Below are positions 1 through 6,271 of a stretch of 6,570 nt of DNA, in pieces (the stretch's first letter is position 1; each line of letters opens with the position of its first letter). Source of the DNA: Planctomycetales bacterium. GTDB lineage: Bacteria; 4484-113; JAFGCY01. The notes beneath the pieces were generated by a model, which saw only the letters and a program-made list of their open reading frames with translations, had not been told where the DNA came from and did no database searches. A program made the translations under genes and the position numbers. Location: the NCBI GenBank assembly GCA_024645305.1, contig JAHEFU010000164.1, forward strand, positions 1-6,570, written 5' to 3'.

Positions 1-37
1 AATTTGTTCCAGTTGTGCGCAATTTCCCTTGTGGCTT

Positions 38-412
38 TCAGCGCTGCGGTCGCAACAGGAAGAACATGGCAGTGGCGGCGGCGGCGAACACGAAGATCGA
101 CCCGAATGTATAGGGATACATACTGCGGTCCCCGCTGCTCATGATCGCGAAGCAGGCGCCGAACAGTCCGGCTATGCCCGCGATCAGGCTCAGGCAGGCG
201 ATCCCGAGGCCCTTGAGGATATTGCTGCCACCCGCCGAGCGGCCCGGCACGAACTCCGGCGGAAGTGGAGGAATGGCACCTCCGCGCCAGTCCCGGGGCA
301 TTTCATCCGGCGGCGGGACTCCCTTGTCCCGGAAGGCCGGCGGCAGGTGTGGATCGCGCGGTGCCAGGGGATCGTGCGGGTCGCGGGGCTCCTGTGGGGG
401 CTGGCCGTCCAT
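38..412 (-). CDS. Small membrane protein with proline-rich N-terminus (unknown function)
   Basis: Last gene of the four-gene minus-strand operon, 124 residues, family not recognised. Residues 1-60 are hydrophilic and very proline-rich, and contain the pentamer PRDPH twice (about 9-13 and 18-22), so this part is probably disordered. Two hydrophobic segments follow, about residues 68-91 and 101-120, joined by a short polar loop (SSGDRSMYP), and the protein ends with RPQR. By the positive-inside rule the basic tail suggests that both termini may be cytoplasmic. The ATG shares one base with the TGA stop of the preceding gene (TGATG), and a GAGGGG Shine-Dalgarno lies 6 bases upstream, so the start is well supported and translation is probably coupled. 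The proline-rich tail could bind a partner, but no function can be assigned from sequence. An overlapping plus-strand frame is an antisense shadow. Confidence 0.72.
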   Translation of the reverse strand: MDGQPPQEPRDPHDPLAPRDPHLPPAFRDKGVPPPDEMPRDWRGGAIPPLPPEFVPGRSAGGSNILKGLGIACLSLIAGIAGLFGACFAIMSSGDRSMYPYTFGSIFVFAAAATAMFFLLRPQR

Positions 413-753
413 CAGTCACCCCTCGCCAGACTGAGGATGCTCGGCAGTTCGATCCCGGCCCAGGCGCAGTAACCCGCACCGAGGGCCACGGCCAGCCAGA
501 AGCCGCTGATCAGCGGCGGATACTTCGCAAAGCAGCGCGTGTCCATCCGCCCGTGCCACATCATCACCATGTAGCAGGCCACGGTCCCCAGCGCGACCAG
601 GCTCATTATGTATTTCGGCCCGGCGACCAGTGTTGCCAGGAACACAAGCGTGGCGGCCTTGCAGAAGGTGAAGGCCAGCCCCTCCCACTTGGCGGCCTCA
701 CGGGCCCGCAGGGCGGCGTTGTCAGTTTCAACCGGACCGGCATGGCTATCCAT
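412..753 (-). CDS. Small three-helix membrane protein (unknown function)
   Basis: Third gene of the minus-strand operon, 113 residues, family not recognised. A short charged N-terminal part (to about residue 24, with the segment LRAREAAKWEG) is followed by three predicted transmembrane helices near residues 26-45, 48-66 and 82-100. The loop between helices 2 and 3 is basic (HGRMDTRC). Cysteines lie at 31, 60, 74 and 96. The frame stays open upstream to another ATG at 897, but that extension lies inside the preceding gene and its peptide is low-quality and Cys/Arg-rich. The ATG at 753 has an excellent AGGGGAG ribosome site 7 bases upstream and overlaps the end of the preceding gene by 8 bases, so it is chosen. 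The operon position suggests a membrane partner of the Lgt-like protein or of the radical SAM enzyme; that is inference. Confidence 0.75.
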   Translation of the reverse strand: MDSHAGPVETDNAALRAREAAKWEGLAFTFCKAATLVFLATLVAGPKYIMSLVALGTVACYMVMMWHGRMDTRCFAKYPPLISGFWLAVALGAGYCAWAGIELPSILSLARGD

Positions 754-1516
754 TCGCTTGCTCCCCTGGCGCAGTCTCCTGCGGCACAGTCTGATTATCG
801 CGCCTGTCCCGCCTTCTGGCGAGCAGTCCGAGGATTCCCGCGCTGACGAACAGCAGGCAGATCCACTGCGCCAGCGACAGACCGAAGAACAGGGCATCCT
901 GGCTGCGCGTGAATTCCACGAGGAAACGCAGCAGGCCGTAGCCCGCGAGGTAGTACAGGAACAGGTCGCCGGCCTGTTCCAGGCGCGGACGCAGCCTCAG
1001 CAGGCTGGCGAGCAGGATCAGCAGGCCGGCTGCCATATACAGCTGGCTGGGATGCAGGGCTGTTCCGTTATGCATCACGGCCCAGGGCAGGCTGCTTTCC
1101 CGGCCCCCGCAGCAGCCGTTGAACCAGCAGCCGAGGCGTCCCACGGCTTCCCCCGCGGGCAGGGCCAGGGCAAAGGGCAGGCCCGTGCTGTAGCGGATCC
1201 CGAGCCGGGACTTGGCAAGCTCCACCGCGACCCAGCCGCAGATGATCCCGCCGAGCACCGTGCGTCCGCCGGAGGCGGGGTTGAAGAAAGCCAGCGGGTC
1301 AGCCCCGATGGGCCAGCCCAGGGCCAGCCACTGGCTCATTTTGGCTCCGAGAATCCCGCCGATGAGAGCGCTGCCCAGCAGGATCAGGCGCGGCCGGCCG
1401 CTGGGCAGAGGCTGGCGGCTCATACGCTGGGCAAGGATGAACACCAGGCTGCCGACCACGTAGCCGAGCGCGTGCAGGCTGCTGCCGAGGATGGGGTTGC
1501 CGCCCGGCTCAGGCAT
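746..1516 (-). CDS. Lgt-superfamily membrane protein (prolipoprotein diacylglyceryl transferase-like)
   Basis: Second gene of the operon, 256 residues, the usual Lgt length. Lgt transfers diacylglycerol from phosphatidylglycerol to the lipobox cysteine of prolipoproteins in the inner membrane. Family marks visible here: several hydrophobic helices, GGRTVLGG at 83-90, GRLGCWFNGCCGG at 126-138, HPSQLY at 155-160 and YGLLRFLVEFTR at 193-204. Y193 and R197 match the C-terminal Tyr/Arg of Lgt, and R127 matches its GR arginine. Departures recalled against E. coli Lgt: the HGG histidine is leucine (L88), the Asn of GRxGN is cysteine (C130), and the Glu of NGE is cysteine (C135). This is therefore probably an Lgt-like paralogue and not necessarily the housekeeping enzyme. 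The ATG at 1516 overlaps the radical SAM stop by 8 bases (ATGCCTGA), the same geometry as the next junction. An ATG at 1528 would add four residues, but its AGGG abuts the start codon. A longer frame to 1591 lies inside the upstream gene and is unlikely. Confidence 0.85.
   Translation of the reverse strand: MPEPGGNPILGSSLHALGYVVGSLVFILAQRMSRQPLPSGRPRLILLGSALIGGILGAKMSQWLALGWPIGADPLAFFNPASGGRTVLGGIICGWVAVELAKSRLGIRYSTGLPFALALPAGEAVGRLGCWFNGCCGGRESSLPWAVMHNGTALHPSQLYMAAGLLILLASLLRLRPRLEQAGDLFLYYLAGYGLLRFLVEFTRSQDALFFGLSLAQWICLLFVSAGILGLLARRRDRRDNQTVPQETAPGEQANG
761..767 (-). promoter_or_regulatory. Strong ribosome binding site (AGGGGAG)
   Basis: AGGGGAG read on the minus strand lies 7 bases before the ATG at 753, inside the last codons of the Lgt-like gene. 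It decides the start of the 113-residue membrane protein against the longer open frame that begins at 897. Confidence 0.8.
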
Positions 1517-3116
1517 GGCCGTTGTCATCCCTGACTGTGCTGCCGTCGCGGCGGTAGCGCGGCTCGCCCTCCGGGAAGTCCGAGGCATCACTGAACAGCC
1601 AGCGCCAGCAGAAGCTCAGGCGGCGCGGGTCCTCCTCGAAGCTGCCGCTGTGCACGCAGCACTGGCGGATGCGGTCGGAGTTGAAGGTGTGGGCGTCCAT
1701 GAACTGCTTGATGGTGATGCGGAAGCCGCGGGTGGCCAGCTCATTGCCGTCGGGCCGTTCACCGCCGGCCTTCCCGCCGAGGCGTTGCCAGATCCCGCCG
1801 AGTCGCTCGAACAGGCCCGGCACGCAGGCGCACATCCGGCCGACCTCCAGGGCGAGCTGCGGGGCTCCCGGGCCGAGCTGTTCGCTGAGCACCTTGGTCA
1901 GGCTGCCGCTCTTCAGCATGCTGACAACGGGTTCGCTCAGGCCGTCGAAGGTGATGGTGTTGCTGACGAGGTGGATCCACTCGCGCAGGGTGTCCCGCCC
2001 GACCAGCTGCGGCAGGCTCCTCCAGCTGCCGTCGCCGAGCCGCAGCATGTAGGAAATATCGCAGCAGTCGCGGTGTGAGCAGGGCAGCGGCACGAAGTCA
2101 TCCGCAGACAGGGCGCCATCCGTCCAGCCGTCCAGCCGCTTCAGTATCCCGGTCGGGGTGGTGCGGTCCATGGGGTCATAACCCGGGAAGCGGCCGCTGC
2201 CGAACATCGGCTGCAGGGCCACGCCGGAGCAGTAGGGGCTGTCCAGGCCGTGCCGGATGATGCGGCCGCACTGCTCCTCATTGACACCACGCATCACGGT
2301 GGTCGTCAAAGTGTGGAAGATGCCGCGCTCGTTCATGCGGCGGCTGGCAAGCAGCTTCTCCTCCAGCACGTCCTCATTGCGCAGGACGTGGTGTGTGTTG
2401 CCATCGAAGCCGTCAAACTGCAGGTAGACCTCCACCTGGCGGCGCCGGGCGGCGAGGAAGTCCAGCAGTTCGTCATTCACGGCGATCTCGCGGCCATTGC
2501 TGTTGAGCATGATGCGCGTGATCGGCCGCGTGGCCAGGGCCTCGAGCATGGGGATGATGTCGCGGCGCACCGTGGGCTCGCCGCCACTGAGCATCACCAC
2601 GCCGAGCCGGCCGCCTTCGCGCTCAAGCATCGTGTCCACCGTTGCCAGCATCTCATCGAGGGTGGGGCGTTCCTCCAGCGGTTCAGCCATGCCCGGCGGT
2701 CTGGCGCTGGCGAAGCAGGCCGGGCAGCCGTAGTTGCAGCGCTCGGTGACATTGAGCACGATGATGCAGCTGTGCTGGGCATGGCTTGCGGGCAGACCGT
2801 GGCGGTAGGCCTCCGGGAAGCCGCCGGTGTTGCCGGGCCGGTCGGGAACCACCGTGCTTGTGGGAGTGGACCAGCCGCGGCGGCGTTGCCAGAGTGCGGC
2901 ATCCTCCTCATAGAGGGACTCAGTGTCGCCATGCACATCGCAATAGCGCCGCATCCAGATACTGCCGGAATGGCTGACGAGCATGCCGTCCTTCCAGACA
3001 TCGGCTTCATCACTGGCGCGCTGCCGCTCTGCGAAACAGTGCGGGCAGACGGTCTGCACGAATTCCTCGATGGTGTAACTGCGCAGCTCTGGTGCCGCGG
3101 GCTTGTCCGGATCCAC
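1509..3116 (-). CDS. Radical SAM protein, MJ0619/tetraether-synthase-like branch
   Basis: First gene of the minus-strand operon, 535 residues. The radical SAM [4Fe-4S] motif is CNYGCPAC (C127, C131, C134). It is followed by the GGE motif LSGGEPTVR (177-185), LNSNG (204-208) and LQFDG (232-236), as expected for the SAM barrel. The N-terminus has CPHC (24-27) with C59 and H62 (CDVHG), a rubredoxin/zinc-ribbon-like element. The C-terminal part has FMDAH (472-476), CCVH (486-489) and C503. This layout matches my memory of the MJ0619 family, often annotated as a pterin methyltransferase, whose archaeal members (Tes) couple lipid alkyl chains by radical chemistry. The substrate here is unknown. In archaeal members a Cys-rich segment precedes the radical SAM motif; here it reads HGLPASHAQHSC (106-117) with most of those cysteines gone. 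The start is GTG at 3116: an in-frame TAA lies upstream, no other start lies between, and no Shine-Dalgarno is visible. The gene overlaps the Lgt-like gene by 8 bases. Family confidence is high for radical SAM and moderate for the Tes-like branch. Confidence 0.9.
   Translation of the reverse strand: MDPDKPAAPELRSYTIEEFVQTVCPHCFAERQRASDEADVWKDGMLVSHSGSIWMRRYCDVHGDTESLYEEDAALWQRRRGWSTPTSTVVPDRPGNTGGFPEAYRHGLPASHAQHSCIIVLNVTERCNYGCPACFASARPPGMAEPLEERPTLDEMLATVDTMLEREGGRLGVVMLSGGEPTVRRDIIPMLEALATRPITRIMLNSNGREIAVNDELLDFLAARRRQVEVYLQFDGFDGNTHHVLRNEDVLEEKLLASRRMNERGIFHTLTTTVMRGVNEEQCGRIIRHGLDSPYCSGVALQPMFGSGRFPGYDPMDRTTPTGILKRLDGWTDGALSADDFVPLPCSHRDCCDISYMLRLGDGSWRSLPQLVGRDTLREWIHLVSNTITFDGLSEPVVSMLKSGSLTKVLSEQLGPGAPQLALEVGRMCACVPGLFERLGGIWQRLGGKAGGERPDGNELATRGFRITIKQFMDAHTFNSDRIRQCCVHSGSFEEDPRRLSFCWRWLFSDASDFPEGEPRYRRDGSTVRDDNGHA
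3037..3077. repeat. 41-base direct repeat, copy 1 (inside radical SAM gene)
   Basis: These 41 bases are identical to 6505-6545 and in the same orientation. They encode, on the minus strand, the segment from Tyr14 (YTIEEF) to the CPHC motif of the radical SAM protein. Weaker similarity continues on both sides, from about 3025 to at least 3102. The two copies flank the divergent promoter and the whole lipoprotein gene. Confidence 0.9.
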
Positions 3117-3122
3117 GCGTTG

Positions 3123-3150
3123 AGTATAGGTGAGGGAGTTGCTGGTCCAA
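3123..3150 (-). promoter_or_regulatory. Candidate promoter of the radical SAM operon
   Basis: Read on the minus strand, TTGGAC (3150-3145) and TATACT (3128-3123) are separated by 16 bases, a plausible sigma-70-type -35/-10 pair. The -10 box ends only 6 bases before the GTG start codon at 3116, so transcription would begin at or next to that codon and the mRNA would be leaderless. This agrees with the lack of a Shine-Dalgarno. Only the first three bases of the -35 box match consensus. Confidence 0.4.
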
Positions 3151-3176
3151 TACCCTTACAGGCTTCCCGCTATAAT
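3147..3176 (+). promoter_or_regulatory. Candidate promoter of the lipoprotein gene
   Basis: A perfect TATAAT -10 box lies at 3171-3176. The expected -35 region (about 3147-3153) has no good TTGACA match, so the promoter may be weak or need an activator. Transcription would start near 3183 and give a leader of about 20 bases, with GGAG (3193-3196) placed 6 bases before the ATG at 3203. The -35 region overlaps that of the opposite promoter, so the two directions could compete or share a regulator. Confidence 0.5.
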
Positions 3177-3202
3177 GATACGCAACTCTCACGGAGACAC
3201 TC

Positions 3203-6200
3203 ATGTCAACCAGAACCTGTGCCTTGCTTTTGTCTATTGCAATCTGCTTCATTGCTGCCTGTGGCGGATCGAAACTGACTGGTGGTGATCCGGATGTTAC
3301 CAATAATGGAATCATCAGAGCCCAGGACCAGGCAGGCTTTCCGACCCAGCTGCCCCTGGATGCGCTGCAACCCTGGGAAACAGGCGGGCGCGCAGCTTCG
3401 GCAATTGGCGGCGGCAGCGAATTCACGGCGGGCCGGGACTGGTTCCTGGGCACTGGCCTCAGTGAGAATGGCGAGGCTGCCCGCCTGGCAGCTTCCCCCG
3501 CTGAGACCAGTTATGGTATCTGGCGCATCCCGCTCGGTGGTGCCCAGCCGGGGACGCTCAGTATTGATGCCAACCTGCTTGACAATGGCGCTGGCGAATC
3601 ATCGGAATACTATCTCGGTGTTGCCAATTATGGCACGGGCCGCTGGGACTGGCAGGGCCCGTATTCTGACAGCCATGTGCGGCTCAGCCTGGCGCAGCGG
3701 GTCCGCGACGGCGGCAGCTTCCTCTCCAGCGCGCAGAATATCTTCGTCTGCCTGCTGGCCAGTTCAGGCAATTCCCTCGACGTGGTCGGACTCGGGCTCA
3801 ATCCTTTTGATGCAGCGGACTCTACAGCACCAACGCAGATCACCGGACTGACAGCGACGCCCGTCAGCTCCGGGCTGGAACTGCAATGGCTGCCGGTTAT
3901 TTCATCAGATCTGGCAGGCTACCGTATCCACTATTCAGACAGATCCTTTATCAACCCCAACAGCGCGGGCGTGCGGCGCGTGGATTACCTCGAAGGCTCC
4001 ACCCGTTTCGTGCTCAGTGGACTGACGGGCAGGACCTACATCCGGATCAGCGCCCTGGATCATTCCGGCAATGCCAGCCAGACCAGCGTGATTGTGTCCG
4101 GCGACCCCCTGGCTGGTGATGCTCCCGCCCTGCTTGTGACAACCGATCTCGTCAGCGGCAGTCTCGGCAGCAGTGCCAGTCTCAGTGCCAGCGGCGCGGA
4201 TACATATGACTTCGATACAAATGGCGACGGCATCTTCAATGTGACAGGCAATACCAGCGGCAGCATCCAGGTGGACACTTCCGCCACAGGGATCATCCGT
4301 CCGCGTGTGCGGGCAGCATCGCTTGATGGTGCAGCCGTGGCGCTGGGCAGTGTGAGCCTGTTCATCACGGGCAACAGTCGTCCACTGGCAAGTGCGGTTG
4401 CCAGCCCGCAAAGTGGCAATGCTCCACTCAATGTGACGTTCACAGGCACGGCAGAAGACAGCGAGGATGATGCATCGGCGCTTGCATTTGCCTGGGATTT
4501 CGATGGTGACGGGATCTATGAAAGCGGTACTGATACCCTTACTCCCGCCCCTCAGAACTACACTGCAGCCGGCCTGTTCAATGCCAAATTCCGCGTGACG
4601 GACAGCGAGGGCGCAAGCGACGTGGATACTGTGGCAGTTCAGGTCACTGCGGCTGCCAACCAGCTGCCAACGGCAGTCCTGCAGTTCGACCAGAACAGCG
4701 GCGATGCGCCACTGACTGTCAGCTTCTCGGCCTTCGGCAGTGTGGACCCGGATGGCAACATCGTGGAGTTCGCCTGGGACTGGGAAGGTGACGGCCTGTA
4801 CGACGCGGTCGGCGAATCCACCAATGCCAGCCATGTATTCACGCAGCCCGGGATCTTCGATGTGAAACTGCGTGTGGAGGACAACCGGGGCGGCCGGGCA
4901 ACCACGACGGAGACCATCACGGTAAACGTTGTTGGCAACGATCTGCCGCTGGCAGACTTGACTGCCAGCCCGAATATCGGGCTTCCGGGTGTGAAGGTAA
5001 CGCTTGATGCCAGTGCCAGCAATGACCCTGACGGCAGCATAGCCAGTTATGAATTCGATTTCGACGGCGATGGACTGTATGACAGTTATGGAGAAACCAG
5101 TTCCGCGACACATGTATACGGCAGTTTCGGTATTTTCCTTCCCGTGGTCCGTGTAACAGATACTGCAGGTGCACAGAGTGTTGAAACGGCGGCTGTAGAC
5201 GTAACCAACTTTATTGCCCCCTTGTCACCGGACTCAATCGATAATAAGGGCCAGTACACCTCTCTTGCAGTAGTGGATGGTTTCCCCGCAATCAGCTACT
5301 ACGACAACTCTGAAGGCAACCTGAATTTCGTGCGAGCACTCAATGAGCAGGGGTCAGCCTGGGGATCACCTATTGCAGTTGACTCGCCTGGAAATGTCGG
5401 ATCGCACACTTCACTTGGGGTTGTCGCTGGCTTTCCAGCCATCAGCTACTATGACAGTAGCAATGGAAAGCTGGAGTATGTGCGGGCACTCAATGAGCAG
5501 GGAAGCGCCTGGGCTACCCCCATTTCCGTTGACTCAGATTTTCTGGTTGGTCTGTACACCTCACTGGCCGTGGTGGACGGCAACCCAGCCATCAGCTACT
5601 ACGATGCGGGCGACGGCGACCTGATGTACGTACGGGCACTCGATCAGCAGGGGGCAAGCTGGAATACACCCGTCACGATTGATGCATCCGGAAATGTCGG
5701 CTTGTACACCTCCCTTGTGGTGGTGGACAGCTACCCGGCCATCAGCTACTTCGACACTACGAACGATGATCTGAAGTATGTACGAGCCACTGATGCCCAG
5801 GGTACAAACTGGGCTGCCCCTGAGTCAATTGACACCGCAGGCGATGTCGGCTTGTTCACCTCCCTTGCTGTGGTGGACGGCTACCCGGCCATCAGCTACC
5901 GCGATGCAGGAAATGGCTACCTGAAGTATGCCCGGGCCAGCAACTCCCAGGGGAATGCTTGGTCGACTCCGATGGCAGTTGACACAGTGGGTGATGTAGG
6001 TGAGCATGCGTCTTTGGCGGTGGTGGACGGCTTTCCCGCCATTAGTTATTACGATGCAACCAGCACCAGCCTTAAGTACATCAGCGCACTCAATGCGGAG
6101 GGAACTGCCTGGCAAACACCCCTTACATTAGATCCTAACAGTCTCATCGGCCGCTACTGCTCGCTTGCTGTGGTGGATGGCTACCCGGCCATCAGTTACC

Positions 6201-6244
6201 ATGACGCCGCAAATGGAGACCTGAAGTACGTGATATTCGAATAG
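3203..6244 (+). CDS. Large lipoprotein with Fn3-like, PKD-like and seven-repeat beta-propeller domains
   Basis: 1013 residues. The signal peptide (1-19) ends in a lipobox, IAAC, with C20 as the predicted lipidated cysteine. The +2 residue is glycine, not aspartate, which in E. coli would favour the outer membrane. Residues about 30-205 form a domain I do not recognise, with GRWDWQGPYSD at 146-156. Residues about 209-300 resemble fibronectin type III (LQWLP, GYRIHY, SGLTGRTYIRISALD). A degenerate PKD-like module covers about 305-388, and three better PKD-like modules follow at about 392-485, 486-578 and 579-669, each with a DxDGDG-type acidic loop. Residues 686-1013 are seven repeats with an exact 50-residue period (consensus TSLAVVDGxPAISYYD), the last cut to 28 residues, which suggests a seven-bladed propeller. 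GGAG 6 bases upstream supports the ATG. No catalytic motif is visible. Likely roles are binding of glycan, protein or a surface partner, but the ligand is unknown. It is divergent from the Lgt-like operon. Confidence 0.93.
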   Translation: MSTRTCALLLSIAICFIAACGGSKLTGGDPDVTNNGIIRAQDQAGFPTQLPLDALQPWETGGRAASAIGGGSEFTAGRDWFLGTGLSENGEAARLAASPAETSYGIWRIPLGGAQPGTLSIDANLLDNGAGESSEYYLGVANYGTGRWDWQGPYSDSHVRLSLAQRVRDGGSFLSSAQNIFVCLLASSGNSLDVVGLGLNPFDAADSTAPTQITGLTATPVSSGLELQWLPVISSDLAGYRIHYSDRSFINPNSAGVRRVDYLEGSTRFVLSGLTGRTYIRISALDHSGNASQTSVIVSGDPLAGDAPALLVTTDLVSGSLGSSASLSASGADTYDFDTNGDGIFNVTGNTSGSIQVDTSATGIIRPRVRAASLDGAAVALGSVSLFITGNSRPLASAVASPQSGNAPLNVTFTGTAEDSEDDASALAFAWDFDGDGIYESGTDTLTPAPQNYTAAGLFNAKFRVTDSEGASDVDTVAVQVTAAANQLPTAVLQFDQNSGDAPLTVSFSAFGSVDPDGNIVEFAWDWEGDGLYDAVGESTNASHVFTQPGIFDVKLRVEDNRGGRATTTETITVNVVGNDLPLADLTASPNIGLPGVKVTLDASASNDPDGSIASYEFDFDGDGLYDSYGETSSATHVYGSFGIFLPVVRVTDTAGAQSVETAAVDVTNFIAPLSPDSIDNKGQYTSLAVVDGFPAISYYDNSEGNLNFVRALNEQGSAWGSPIAVDSPGNVGSHTSLGVVAGFPAISYYDSSNGKLEYVRALNEQGSAWATPISVDSDFLVGLYTSLAVVDGNPAISYYDAGDGDLMYVRALDQQGASWNTPVTIDASGNVGLYTSLVVVDSYPAISYFDTTNDDLKYVRATDAQGTNWAAPESIDTAGDVGLFTSLAVVDGYPAISYRDAGNGYLKYARASNSQGNAWSTPMAVDTVGDVGEHASLAVVDGFPAISYYDATSTSLKYISALNAEGTAWQTPLTLDPNSLIGRYCSLAVVDGYPAISYHDAANGDLKYVIFE
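5258..6241 (+). repeat. Seven in-frame 150-base tandem repeats encoding propeller blades
   Basis: Units start at 5258, 5408, 5558, 5708, 5858, 6008 and 6158, exactly 150 bases apart with no indel; the seventh has 84 bases. Each encodes (T/A/C)SLxVVxxxPAISYxD, then a strand ending in KYxRA or similar, then QG-x-x-W-x-x-P and a D-x-x-x-x-V-G turn. The missing last strand of unit seven is plausibly supplied by residues 671-685 before unit one (APLSPDSID), which would give ring closure. Some stretches are close to identical between units at the DNA level, notably in units 4 and 5, which hints at homogenisation between copies. Confidence 0.93.
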
Positions 6245-6271
6245 TCAGTGGTCAGTCGTCAGTGGTCAGTA
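6244..6271. repeat. Four tandem copies of a 7-base unit (GTCAGTN)
   Basis: GTCAGTG, GTCAGTC, GTCAGTG and GTCAGTA follow each other without a gap. The first begins on the last base of the lipoprotein stop codon TAG. This is a simple sequence repeat in a non-coding position, with no visible secondary structure or promoter. Confidence 0.9.

Noticed and set aside
754..897. N-terminal extension of the 113-residue membrane protein
   Set aside because: It lies inside the Lgt-like coding sequence, gives an implausible Cys/Arg/Ser-rich peptide, and the internal ATG at 753 has a strong ribosome site.
608..1534. Long plus-strand open frame (308 codons) opposite the Lgt-like gene
   Set aside because: It is rich in Gln, Ala, Arg and Pro with no domain pattern and lies antisense to a well-supported membrane protein; it is a high-GC shadow frame.
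1491..2078. Plus-strand open frame (195 codons) opposite the radical SAM C-terminal part
   Set aside because: Ala/Glu/Gln-rich antisense shadow of conserved radical SAM sequence.
2250..3278. Plus-strand open frame (342 codons) running into the lipoprotein start
   Set aside because: It is antisense to the radical SAM gene, overlaps the lipoprotein signal peptide in another frame, and has His/Ala/Val-rich shadow composition.
3935..5113. Minus-strand open frame (392 codons) inside the lipoprotein gene
   Set aside because: It lies antisense to the Fn3/PKD region, whose domain structure is clear in the plus frame; there is no motif or ribosome site to support it.
5258..6241. 150-base repeats as a CRISPR-like or non-coding array
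   Set aside because: They are in frame, without spacers, and encode conserved propeller-type repeats.
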